Part shown: one piece after another, positions 52,966 to 64,000 of the stretch | Position numbering within the stretch: position 1 is the stretch's first letter | Layout of the letters: each line of letters begins with the position of its first letter | DNA from: Trichomonas vaginalis G3 | Taxonomy: Eukaryota > Parabasalia > Trichomonadida > Trichomonadidae | Direction: 5' to 3' | NCBI RefSeq assembly: GCF_026262505.1 | Contig: NC_067204.1 | Coordinates: forward strand, 17,090,165-17,154,164 | Length of the DNA: 64,000 nt | Position numbers and translations under genes: made by a program | The notes under the pieces: model-generated | What the model saw: only the letters and a program-made list of their open reading frames with translations | Database searches by the model: none | What the model was told of the DNA's origin: nothing

Positions 52966-53248
52966 ATGTTTTTACTCACACTCGTACTCAACAGGTTTGT
53001 GTACAACTATTTCAACTGTGAACCTTGTATTGACCGGTCTTCCTGCAAATGCAAGTTCGGTCAATACACAATTTATGGTGGCAAGAAGACAGTGGGGAAT
53101 GTTATTCTGACATCTGTTGTTGCGCTCGAGAGAGAATTGAAATTCCAGACCCACCTCCCCAAGAACTCCAACACCAACACTCAAGTTGCCGAAGACTCAT
53201 GTGAAGAAGAAGCCTTCTGGTAAGTTTCTTATAGCCATCTATATGGCA
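52966..53248. other. Right-arm-only small gene region
   Basis: About 280 bases with no left counterpart. Open on the plus strand for 85 codons (52,966-53,223, with CEPCIDRSSCKCKF) and on the minus strand for about 70 codons (52,972-53,184, with no ATG). I cannot decide which is real. Matching DNA resumes at about 53,249. Confidence 0.4.
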
Positions 53249-53280
53249 CGCTTTGAGTAAAAACATTTTTTTTTTTTTGA

Positions 53281-53857
53281 ATGAAGCAAGTTAAATTCGT
53301 CCCACACCAATCTCAATGGACCGATGAAGAGTTTCAAGCTATGGTTGAAGGTGTTGAGAACGACATAGACGGCGAACTTGAAGGAGCTCAAACCAATTGC
53401 AACCAAAATTGCACAAGTCAAGGAACAGATAGCTCCACTTAAAGCTACCAAAGCTACTCTTGACCTCATGGATAGTTACCGTTTAGAAGTAAAGAGTGGA
53501 ATAAGACAATTAAAATTAAAACTTCTAAACTACGAAGCTATACTCCAAAAGTTAGCAGAAATGAGAAGACTTTACCAGAGCTACTTACATGTAAGGGACT
53601 TACCTTCAAGCAGTCCGACCAAAGATGAATTTTCTGACATTGTCCCAATTTTGTCCGAAAGTCAGCTCAGATGTTTTGAACTGCTCCCAACATATCCAGA
53701 ATATGAACGTTTGCCTGAACTCTTCCGCAATCTCAAAAAACGTTTTTTGGTTCTCATGTTCGAAACTTTTATCGGAAGAGACAACAAACGTTCAGAAGAA
53801 GAACAAGATATTATTTTAAACTTGTTGTATGACATAACGTCATAACAAGCTTTTTGA
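53281..53857 (+). CDS. Coiled-coil protein (broken)
   Basis: Counterpart of 21,057-21,641 with one or two breaks; the C-terminal two thirds are nearly identical. Confidence 0.6.
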
Positions 53858-53894
53858 AGTAAAACCGTCATTCTCAAACCACTTCATTTTTTCG

Positions 53895-54595
53895 ATGTCC
53901 GAACAAGCACCGAAGCCGAACACAATGGCAGATGTCCTTTCAATGTTGCCAGACAAGCGCCCAGTTCAAATTCAAATTTTGAATTTGAAAGCTCATCTGA
54001 CAAACACCGTTAAGACTCTCCAAAGTAGTCTTATGGAAGAGATGACCAAGCTCAAAGCCGATGTCCTCATGAACCAAGCTTCCAATGAGAAATCCTGAAT
54101 GATTTGACGGAAACCTTGCGCATTTACGAGAGAGAAACCGAGACCTTGCCAGACTCATCTACCGTTTCTTCGAAGAGATAGACGCCATCTGGAAGGTACT
54201 CGGAAAGGACAGAACTCCAACACCGTACTTCGTGAACACAGAATTGAAGAAGGAATTGTCGAGGAAGAAGAGAAACACGAAGAAGAGGAAGAGGAAGAAG
54301 AGGAAGAAGAGAAACACGAAGAAGAGGAAGTTTGGGCAACCCTTGTTGGATGACGGTTACGAAATTTCCCAACCCTACCCATACCAAATCCGCAACAAGG
54401 AGACAGGCAAGGTTCTTACCCCAGTCCTCAACAACTTGGGACACTTGAACCTTTACCCTTCGGAATCGCGGTTCAATTTCCATGGGCAAGCTTGTCGCAA
54501 TTCAATGGGTTCCAAATCCAAACAAGAAGACGAAGGTCAGACACATTGACGGTGACAAGCTCAACAACCGTAAGGAGAACCTCGAGTGGTTCTAA
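53895..54595 (+). CDS. HNH-type nuclease-like protein (broken)
   Basis: Counterpart of 20,314-21,024 with several breaks. The acidic Glu/Lys stretch has a different length. The HNH end is still readable. Confidence 0.55.
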
Positions 54596-54644
54596 GAGTA
54601 AAAAAATTTTATTTTAGGGGGAAACCCCGAGTAAATTTAGGTGT

Positions 54645-54908
54645 TTATTTAGTTAAGTAGCTTAAATTAAGGGTAATTTGGACAATTAGCTCCCGACCTC
54701 TGAATTGGACTCTTTCGTCATCCCAGTTGCGTAGGAGGTCGTCCCAGAGGAGTTGGTAGAATTGCCAATCCAAGGACGATTTGTCCTCCCAGGCATTGAG
54801 GATGTACTGCTCGTAGAGTTTCATGACCTCTGCCTTGCACCAGACACCCTCTCCCTTGGAACGTAAGGCTTCTTCGAAGTGCTCGAATGCGATTGGCTGC
54901 GGGACCAT
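54645..54908 (-). CDS. Small conserved protein (87 aa)
   Basis: Looks whole. Counterpart of 20,001-20,264, starting MVPQPIAFEHFEEAL. Confidence 0.6.
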   Translation of the reverse strand: MVPQPIAFEHFEEALRSKGEGVWCKAEVMKLYEQYILNAWEDKSSLDWQFYQLLWDDLLRNWDDERVQFRGRELIVQITLNLSYLTK

Positions 54909-55046
54909 CTGAAATGACACTTTTTGTCCGTTTGGTCAATGTTCGTGTCTCGTGTCATAGTCGACGAAAATACAGACAAACAGGTTATATATGAGTTTGA
55001 GACCAAGAATGGTGTAACTCGACCTGTCCGATTCAAATTCGAATAA

Positions 55047-57192
55047 AAAATTTTTTACTTCATGCAATGTTTTATTTCTGTGCCGTCTTCAAGTATGCCC
55101 CAGTACTTACGCTTGGAGAGGACATGAACTTCGGTGAAAATTTTGTCCAATTTGAATTGACCCATCTTTTCACCGACCATTCCCATTTCAATGAGTTTGT
55201 TATAGCCTTCTTCGTTCGTCATGAGTGCGTCAATGTTCTCATAGTAAACCTTCACTTTGGATTTGACTTCGGAGAAGAATTTGTTGTAGTTGTCAAGGAC
55301 TGCCTTTGCGAACTGAGGGTAAGACCAATGTTCGACAATAGGTTTTACTGTGGTTACTAAGCCACCTTGACCTTGAGTAAATTCGTATTTCAAAACAAAA
55401 GGAGAACCTTTCAACAAAGTTGTCGACCTTCTCATAATGTTTACTCTTCATCTTTTGAGGTTTCTTAATGGAATATCCCCATGTCGAATTCATAAGCAAT
55501 TTGAGTGTCATTGCAAGTTTGGGGTTTGAAGCTTTCCTAATATCATACAGTTGTTGTATGACTTTTCCAACTGTATAGTTCCTTCCTGGGAACTCACCGT
55601 CTTCGTTTGGAATTCCAGTCGGGATATATTGGACGAACCTCATGTACGCAGCGTTAAGGTCGACATAGTATATCTTTTCATCTGAGTCGAACTTGTCGCA
55701 ACCAATGGGTCCAGTTCGTGGAAATTCAAGTGAGTCTCTTATCTTCTGAGAAACTTCGCCTGCTATCTCATAAACATCGTCGAAGCAACCTGTTTCATAT
55801 AAAACCTTCTGACCTAACTCAGATGCTCTCCAATACAATTTGACGTCAATTGGATGTCTCAATGGAAGTTTGTTTATAGCATCTTGAAGTTCTTGCAACC
55901 TCATTGGAAGTTCTTCTGGTTCAGGTTGGTATCCGAACAATCCAACTCCTTTTGGAACTGTGTACTTCTTTTGTGCTAGAACTTTGTCTGGAACAACTTT
56001 TGGTCTTGCTAACAATGAAAAGTTTGTTTCGTCTTTTGGTACAAAAGTTTCTGTCAGCTTGTCATCTGGAATTGGTTCCAACAAACCTTTCTCGAAAAGA
56101 ATGTTTACAGCTCTGACAATGTTGCACTTGCCTTTTCCGAACAATGGGTTTGTAAGACTTTCGTTCAACATGAAGTGGTTGTGGACAATTACAATCTTCA
56201 ACCATGGTAAGTCTTTGTCAACAACATAGTCGTCATGTGAAGAACCTTTAGCTGTAGGTATGTTGACTCGGATATTGACATTTGCCAACGGTGCAACTTT
56301 TGCCAATTGACCTCTAGAATGTACCTTGTCTTCACACATGACTCAAGATACTTCATCTTCTCATCTGTAACAAGACCAGAGTTCCTGAGACATGTAAGAA
56401 TACAAGGTTCATTGACAATTGTTTCAATTGAATTGTAAATTCCATACCTTGTCAAGTCAATGTCAGACTTATTTATGAACGGGAAGTATCCAGCATGTTG
56501 TCTGACTGCTTGAGGGTTAGGTTGGTACCATTCAAATTTTACACTTGCAATTCCTTCAATTGCATTCAAAATGTCTGAGTCGGAGTCAACCATTTGTTCT
56601 CTCTTTGTAGTCTTGAAAGCGTCAAGAAGTTGCAGCTGTTGTGACATTGCCATGTGCATAGTGTGACCGTCCAAATCTGTTACGGTTAGTCTGAGATTGT
56701 ATCCTTTCTTATTTCCGTCTTGAATGCAGCAAGTACTCCCATGAAGCCTTCTTTGTTCTTTCCTTCGTCAAAGTTTACTGTAAAGGTTCGACCAGATGTA
56801 ATTTGACTTCTAACTTCACGATACTTTTCATATGCATATCTTGTTCTTTCCATGGGAGCATGTGTCTTCACCTTTTCCTTTTTTCCTCTCAAAGGATGCA
56901 ATTGTTCGTCATGTTTCCAGTAGAATCTGGCAAAGCCGTCGTGTCCTTCAACTTGAGGTTCACTAACATCGAAAGGCATGTCCATAAGACGTTCTTCTTC
57001 TAACCTCTCTAGTCTGTTTGGATAATTTGCGCGTGCTGTTTCCAAGTCCATTTCATAGCGAAGACCAGACAATTTGTCATAGACTTTTATGGGTCTTCCC
57101 TTCCTATATTTAAACTTCTTTGAAACTTTCCAACCATATCTTTCTAACTCTGCTTTTATTCTAGCAGATTTTTCCATTCTATATGGGGGCAT
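55047..57192 (-). CDS. Family-B DNA polymerase, lineage 1 (broken)
   Basis: Counterpart of 17,541-19,697 with several breaks. Motif A-like DLNAAYMRFVQYIPTG and motif B-like LLMNSTWGYSIKK are both readable. Confidence 0.7.
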
Positions 57193-57221
57193 TTTTATAA
57201 AAATAAAAAAATATTTTTTTC

Positions 57222-57805
57222 TTTACTTTACATAACCGCCTGCTGCCATAAGTCTTTGACGCCAACCCATACCAGCTAATGAAGGTTGACTTGGTTTAGT
57301 TTGGAAACTAACTTTGGTTTTGGTTTATCTTCAGTTTTTGGCTCCCTTCTTCTATCGGTTTTTCGTCACTTTTCGGTTCCTCTGACTTTACCTCACTTGC
57401 AGGTATGGTTGTGTCGTCAACATCTTCATAAATATCATATGCCATTTGTTTTTGTTTTCCTTTCAACTTTTTGTGTTTGTTGTAAAGTTTAGAATATTTC
57501 GACTCTAAGTCAATGAGATGTTCTATAATGAACTGTTGGTCAGTGAAGTAAACTTTTCCATCTGTTGTCTCGAAAGCTCCTTCAGACTTCAATATTTTAT
57601 TTGTGAGAGTCTGTTTCTTTTTTGAGATACTAGCCGTTCCATTTCTATGAAAAGTGACTTTGTAGTTAGGGTTTGTATTTCCAGACCTGGCACTTTCTAT
57701 TATTGAATTTTTCTCTTCATCTGTAAGTTCTTTGACAGGTTTTGACAATGGTTCTGAACTTTTTGTTTGTGGTGTCAAATCTACCGTTTCAACTTCTTCG
57801 GTCAT
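57222..57805 (-). CDS. Acidic/lysine-rich protein (broken)
   Basis: Counterpart of 16,927-17,509 with few breaks. Confidence 0.5.
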
Positions 57806-57828
57806 TTCATCTCAGTAAAAAATTTTAG

Positions 57829-57981
57829 TTTGGTTTGTTTTCAACTGGTTGTTTAGGTTTTTTAAGTCGGTCTAAAACTTCCTGAGGTATAGGAAGAACT
57901 TGACAAACACGTGGTTGTGTAACTGCTGGAAGTCGACAAATCCATCTTGAACCCATTTGTCTCAATGCTGTATTGTTCATT
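57829..57981 (-). CDS. Small basic protein
   Basis: Counterpart of 16,755-16,907. Starts MNNTALRQMGSRWICRLP; appears whole or nearly so. Confidence 0.5.
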
Positions 57982-57999
57982 TCATCTCAGTAAAAAACT

Positions 58000-58400
58000 T
58001 TACATTCCCCACGTTTGAGGCGGTTGCGGTTGGTTATTGTTTACCCATGTTGTGCATGGTTATATCCTCTGTTAAAGAATCTTTCACCTTGGTCCATATA
58101 GTGTCCTGCTTGGTTATAGTAGTCATTTGCTTTGTTATAGTAGTTTCCTGCTTGTCTTCCTACATTGTCCATCCATCCTTGAACTTTTCCTCTTGTTTCA
58201 GGATTTGGAATAAGATTTGCTGCATCTCGTGCTACCTCCCAACCTTTCTGTACAGTTTGTATAATAGGTTGTGCTTTCTCTTTCAGTATACCTAATGTAC
58301 TCAAAATCTTCCTTCCAATTCCAAATGCACCTCTGGCTATTGTTCCCACTGCGGGCAAAAATCTGGATGCAACTCCTGCTAATGCGCCAAATAAACCCAT
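58000..58400 (-). CDS. Amphipathic MGLFG-type protein (broken)
   Basis: Counterpart of 16,336-16,748. Start MGLFGALAGVASRFLP is clear here. Broken near its end. Only 16 bases separate its ATG from the integrase ATG at 58,417. Confidence 0.5.
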
Positions 58401-58416
58401 TTCTTATGGGTAAAAA

Positions 58417-59375
58417 ATGACGAATCCAAACAAGGACCCCTATGTTTCTAAAGCGACAAAGAAAGCACTCATGATAAAAATCTTTAGTTCAACACCAAAT
58501 GCTTGGTTTATGGATATCTTGGAAAACATTCCGAGGTATAGAGAAGATGGACCACCATACTGGCTAATATTTGTCGGTCAAAACACAAGATACTGTGAAG
58601 CCATACCATTACAGTCCAAAAATATTTTAGATGTGAAAACTGCTTTGACAATATTCGTTGACAAATACCATCCAACAAAACTGACATCTGACTGTGAAAG
58701 TTCTTTCAAATCAGACGATATTAAAAACTATCTGCGTTCAAAAAATGTAAACCAATATTTCATTGTCGACCAAAACCATTCTGCTCTTGGTGTCATTGAC
58801 AGTTGTATAAAAATCTTAAGAGACTTAAACCAACCACAAGGTGGTGAGCAGATGAAATGTCATATGACGACAAGTATAGACACTTCTCCATGGCAAAGAT
58901 GAGACAAGTTTTAAATATTTACAATAGCCGTAAACAAAAAGGTTTGGGAAACCACTCCCCTGAAGAAATGAAAAACAACCCTGACTTAGAGAAAGACTAT
59001 ATATTTAATAGTTTAGTCAAAAGAGACAAACAAGAAAGAATGCCAGGCTTCAAACTTAAGAAAGGTGACAAAGTAAAAATAGAAATACCTAAACGCGACC
59101 CATATGAAAATACTATTGACTATGACAACAATGGGAACTCGACAGGTACTCGCATTCGTGTTCGTAAAAATAGAAGAAAGTATACAAGAGAATATTATGA
59201 AGTTTTAGGCAAACATGGCAAAATGTACAGACTGCAAGCAGAAGATAAAACTACTATTGTCAGACCTCGTTTCAAACTTGTCAAAGTTCAAGGTGGTATA
59301 CTTTCAAAGACAGTTCCTAACAAATATAAGACAACTCCTGACGAATATGCTAAAGAAGTTGAAAATGACGACTAA
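58417..59375 (+). CDS. rve integrase (broken)
   Basis: Counterpart of 15,361-16,318. Starts MTNPNKDPYVSKATKKAL. About one break. DDE-core stretches are the same as in the left copy. Confidence 0.8.
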
Positions 59376-60602
59376 GCATTTCTATACCATGCGTAAACTG
59401 TCATGTAAGGTGGCATGTAGTCTTTACTTTGTCCCGTTGTTTGCGTATATCCTGAAACGCGATGTGTATGGCTTCCTCCTCCTCAGTGTTACTCCAGTAA
59501 CAATTTATAGCAAACTTAACGTCCTCTTTAACATCATATCCTTTACCTTTTGTCATTCCTGACCAATCCCAAAATCTATGCTATGCCAACCTGCTTCAGA
59601 TGTAGTTAAATTTGTAGTGACTGTGCGCAGGTAAATTTGCACCTGAAATCGTTTTACTTCCACCTGTTTCCTTTGAAGAGTTTGCACAATACAAAAACCT
59701 GTCGACTATTTGAGTCCAAGTTCCAAAACCAAGTACTACTTCTGGTCTGGTAGAGTTCATTGACGTATAAATAGAACCTATAGGATATACTGTTTGAAGT
59801 ATTTCTGTCTTTAACGTTTGAAGCTCTGTTTTGTCAGCTTTTTTATCATATAAATCTTGAGCAGTGAATTTAACTTTGTTTTCATCCTCCATGACATAGA
59901 CATTTCTACATCTAATGTATCTCATCGTTGTTATGTCTTCATCCGATGTTAAACCTTGTGGAAAGTTAGGAGGTTTCCAATTTAATACATCCCACCAGTT
60001 TCTTCAACCGTTCCTTCAATATTTTCTATACCAACAGTTGCGAAGAAATCGTGTGTATGTCCAACGTCACTTTTCCTGTTTAAGGTTTCTTGTAAGTTTG
60101 TAATATTTGCAATGGTATGTGTATGAGTCTTTTTAGAATATTCTTTGTCAGCTCTTGTCACTTTCACTTGACATTTTATTGTCAACATATGTTTTATCCG
60201 CTTTGTCATCTAACATTGCTGGTAGTTCATCTACGTCATAGATGTTATGTGTATGGTGTTTTTGTGGGTATGTTCTATCTGTCCATGCGAGAATATAGTC
60301 TCTTGTTGCATCTACATACTCTTTGTCAGCTTTGTTGTCAATATCTGCTTTCAAAAGAAGTTCATCTATAGGTTTCTTCGTTTAAAGTTCTTTTTGTTGG
60401 ATTTATACAAACAGTATGGTTCTTACTGTCTTGAAACAGAAACTCATCTGTCATTGGGTTTATCGTCAGTTTTAAGTTTCCTTCTTTCAATGACTCAGAT
60501 ATCTTAGAATAGTTTGAAAAGTTTGTTGTGTTCTTATTTAGAGCTTGCAAAATGAGTTGTCGGTTTGTGTATTTCTCTCATAGACGCTGTTTCTTTCGAC
60601 AT
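59372..60602 (-). CDS. Tail-fibre protein, variant stalk (broken)
   Basis: Counterpart of 13,991-15,364 with several breaks. Both ends match the left copy. The stalk differs: YVDATRDYILAWTDRTYPQK and HHTHNIYDVDELPAMLDDKA have no left equivalent. Confidence 0.65.
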
Positions 60603-60620
60603 TTTTATTCTAGATAAAAT

Positions 60621-61468
60621 ATGCTTCCAATAGAAAAAGAAAATTCAAGAGTTGCTACAACTAAACCATTGATGAACTTTTTACTAATGTCGGTCAAAAA
60701 GTTTGAGACAGAGACCGTAAAGCATGAAGGCTATCGTTTTGACTACCCATTAAGATGGCTAAGAGACCCATCTGTCACAAAAGCTATTGGCTTTCGTAGA
60801 ATGAAGTTTGTGTCTGTAGAAGATAAAAGTTTTCCATTATTGTAAGGTTTCATATAGATTATATATCTGAAGGGAAACGAAAAATGTGGGAAGAAATTGA
60901 GCTAATACAAGTTGACCTTTCATCTTCTCTACAGACTGCGTTAAAAAATATAGAAGATAAAATAAATTCATGTTATGCAAAATATGCTGATGAATATGCA
61001 AATACCGAGAGCACACTTTATGTGAGAATTGTATATGACAAACAAAATTCACAAGTGTCATTTCAAATCTACGAAGACAATCCAAAGAAAGACGAAAAAT
61101 ATATACAGAATTCACTGCAATGTCATGGTATTATTTGCAAAGAATGTTAAATCAGAAAGTCGAACTTCCTTTAGCAAAATATTTACAGTCGATATGCAAG
61201 AGATGAACCATATTTATTTAAAGATGTTTTCGACCCAGCTGCTATTATAGTTCATGCTTCATTTTTGGTGCACAAAACTCTTTTTTATGCTTGGCAAATG
61301 ACTTTTACGAAAAAACCTACAAAGCTATATGAACCACCAAGTGGAAGTATTTCAGACTTTCAAGTATGGTTTACAACAGATGGAAGAAAGAGAATAGTTT
61401 CCATTATACCATGCGTTTACTTAGAACTTAGTTTCATATACAACTACTATCGAACGGTAAAAATATAA
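60621..61468 (+). CDS. Capsid-candidate protein, variant centre (broken)
   Basis: Counterpart of 13,125-13,972 with several breaks. Ends are nearly identical to the left copy; the centre (YAKYADEYANTESTLYVRIV) is diverged but still alignable in pattern. Confidence 0.45.
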
Positions 61469-61472
61469 TTTT

Positions 61473-61713
61473 TTAATACGGTTGAGGTGTTGGATTTGGT
61501 TGCCAACTAGACTGTGGTGCAGGTTCAGGCTGTTGTATAACAGGAGCTTGTTCTTCTGGTTCAGGGTCTTTAGTATAATACCAACAAACTGACCTACTCT
61601 TTTACCAATATTTTGACTCCGTTCCAAATTCCTCTTCCGACAGATTTTATTCATTCCATATACCTCTTCCAACATTTCGAAAGAAGTTTCCTATTCTTCC
61701 AAAGAAACCCATT
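61473..61713 (-). CDS. MGFFG amphipathic protein (broken)
   Basis: Counterpart of 12,878-13,120 with a few breaks. Confidence 0.45.
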
Positions 61714-61733
61714 TTACTATATGTAAAAATCTA

Positions 61734-62093
61734 ATGTCCGCCTAGTCTCTTACGTTTCCTGTTGAGTTCCATAGCATTCTTTAACTGGAGCTCATACATT
61801 CTGTTTCTCCTCTGGTAGAAAACATATTCTGGTCAACTCCTGTGTTCGCGTCATCTGCATAAAGTTGTTTTATATCCCACTTCAGGGTTTGTATAAAACT
61901 CTTTCCATCTCATATTTGCATACCATGGTGGCAAACCTAACGCAGCGTCATTTGACATGGCAGTTTGCATTTGTACATCTGTTGGCACTTGACCATAGTT
62001 TGCCATTGCAGTTTGTATTCTAACTTCATTTGGAATATTCTCTGGGTTTGGTTGTCCAGGTTGCTGTGCATTCGCTAAGTTCTGTGCGTCCAT
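61734..62093 (-). CDS. Unknown protein, counterpart of 12,497-12,859 (broken)
   Basis: First two thirds identical in pattern to the left protein; one or two breaks. Confidence 0.55.
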
Positions 62094-62115
62094 TTAATAT
62101 TAGATAAAAAATCTC

Positions 62116-62250
62116 TTACGAGTACATATACTGAACATTTGCAGGCATTGGTTCATCTTCATATTCTCTGTACTTTCTGCCACGTCCAAATAAATAATGA
62201 CATGACAATGGAAAAAAACCTAAAACAAGTAGTCCTATTTCAAACCACAT
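62116..62250 (-). CDS. Small single-span membrane protein (44 aa)
   Basis: Looks whole. Counterpart of 12,342-12,473 (MWFEIGLLVLGFFPLSCHYL, tail YREYEDEPMPANVQ). Confidence 0.55.
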   Translation of the reverse strand: MWFEIGLLVLGFFPLSCHYLFGRGRKYREYEDEPMPANVQYMYS

Positions 62251-63054
62251 TTACTTACTAGTAAAATTTCTTTGTTATGACACTTTCTCCAGTTTATAGG
62301 ACCTCTCTCATATTCTATCTTATCGTATCTAAACTCATATCATGTATGTCCTCTAACCATCTCATGACACTTTCCAAACCACTTTTATCGGATGTAAAGT
62401 AAAAGCATGGATGGTTATGTAAAAACGTCTAAAGTTTCTAAAGAGTCTCTCAAAGTCCAGTCTACTTGGTATTGAAAATCCCATGTGTTATAGAACGGCG
62501 GGTCTACTATAAAGAAAACATTTTCCTTGTCTTTATATTTTTCATACAAATCTGTCCAATGACATCTCACAAACTCTATACCCTCAATATATTTTTCTAT
62601 GTCCTCTTTTGAAAACATTTGTATAAGTTAAGATATAAAACTTTTGACATAAGTGTTTCAATGTCATGAACTCTTATAGCACCACTATATAATAGTCTAG
62701 CAGATATACTATCCCAGTCTATATATTCTGCTTTTTTCAAAACCTCTCTGACAGTATTTTTCTTATCTAATGGTATACGTTCCATCTTACCTATAGGTAT
62801 CTTTTCTTTCAACTCACTCAATATTTTGTTTGTGTCTGGTATATGTTTGAGACGGTTCATATAGTTGTCGAAGTCATTGCATATAATCTTTGAGTCTGGA
62901 ATATTGTATGGCACAGATGGGATATATAGAAACTTCCACCGAACAAATCTACAAATGTTAGACCATTCGGTAGTTTCTTAAGTTCTCTCAATAGAATATC
63001 TTTACATCTACTCTTATTTCCAAAGAAGGGTAACGGTGGTTTTGTAAAATTCAT
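62234..63054 (-). CDS. D12 adenine methyltransferase (broken)
   Basis: Counterpart of 11,539-12,357 with several breaks. DPPFYNTWDFQYQVDWT is readable. Confidence 0.75.
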
Positions 63055-63138
63055 TTTATATACAATAAAAATGTTTTTTCCTGAAAAGTGACAGAAAAGT
63101 GACAAAAACATTTACGAAGAAATCTTGAAAATTCAAGA

Positions 63139-63184
63139 GGGTAGAAAAGAGGTTAGAAAAGAGGTTATATCTAACCTTCTACCC
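63139..63184 (+). repeat. Hairpin repeat, GGTTAG family (copy 5, near right end)
   Basis: Within a stretch of about 120 bases missing from the left arm. The insert is flanked by similar sequences, ACGAAGAAATCTTGA and ACGAAGAAGTCTTGA. Confidence 0.8.
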
Positions 63185-63220
63185 TAAACATTATTTTTGT
63201 CTGATTTTACGAAGAAGTCT

Positions 63221-63674
<454 letters not shown>

Positions 63675-64000
63675 AAAATTTATTATTTTTATTTATTGTG
63701 AATTTTAAATTGTCACTTTTTAAGTGTTACTCCCTATTGAAAGTGTCACTTTTTTGGGTGTCACTTTTTCGGAAATTCTTATATACTCCAGACATGAACG
63801 AGAACAGTCATGATATCATTAATGGTACCATTTATTTACACCAAAAATAAAGTTTATGTTAGAATGTTAGATCTAACATGTTTTCTAACCACTTTTCTAA
63901 CCTCATTTCTACCCTCATGAATTTCCTTAAGACAGAAAAAATAACGTTAGTTTTATTTTTTTCTAACTTTTTATCTTGTAGGTAAGAACAGAAATGTCAG
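63675..64000. other. Probable edge of another element
   Basis: Contains several GTGTCACTTTTT copies, like the GTCACTTTTC pair just inside the composite element's own ends (11,488-11,510), and a hairpin repeat of mixed type at 63,856-63,914. No gene seen. Confidence 0.4.
63856..63914 (-). repeat. Mixed-type hairpin repeat
   Basis: One side is the ATGTTAG family (ATGTTAGAATGTTAGATCTAA), the other side the GG/CC family (TTTTCTAACCTCATTTCTACC). It lies outside the composite element. Confidence 0.75.

Overview
The window looks like nuclear DNA of an AT-rich single-celled eukaryote, most likely a parabasalid (trichomonad). The reasons are intron-poor genes, a Rab ending in -CC, one initiator-like TCACT motif just before a start codon, and very large Polinton/Maverick elements of the kind that fill trichomonad genomes. 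The species is inferred and cannot be fixed from this window.

Layout. 1-11,337 is host DNA: two divergent coiled-coil genes, a Rab GTPase, a small gene or relic with an in-frame stop, a small basic protein gene, and about 4.2 kb of very AT-rich DNA without a convincing gene. 11,338-63,445 is a composite Polinton/Maverick about 52 kb long, ending in near-identical terminal repeats that abut an A-tract (29 A) and a T-tract (103 T). Its outer arms (11,367-about 30,891 and about 43,934-63,342) are inverted copies of each other, about 19.4 kb each. They carry a D12 adenine methyltransferase, small amphipathic and membrane proteins, a phage-like tail-fibre protein, a retroviral-type integrase, a family-B DNA polymerase, an HNH protein, a packaging-type ATPase, an SSB-like protein, an SF3 helicase and capsid genes. 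Between the arms lie the rest of the right arm's capsid region (39,888-43,934) and a core (about 30,892-39,420) with its own divergent polymerase, capsid-like gene and HNH gene, so a second Polinton lineage is present. 63,446-64,000 holds a gene fragment and repeats that suggest another element begins close by.

The element is treated as a fossil. The left arm keeps many whole-looking genes and has about twenty breaks. The right arm has several dozen. It looks young, because the arms are still close to identical over most of their length.

The most unusual content is where the arms differ. A structured hairpin repeat occurs in two arm-specific families that keep the same dyad design. A gene cassette is bounded by inverted hairpins and by a direct repeat that copies the 3' end of the ATPase gene. 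A 21-22 bp tandem array between two divergent genes has been exchanged for an unrelated array of the same period, together with a co-diverged neighbour gene. Segments of a capsid-candidate protein and of the tail-fibre stalk are diverged. Several small genes are present in one arm only. This suggests two related but distinct elements joined tail to tail, or modular exchange at set loci, rather than a fresh duplication or an assembly fold-back.
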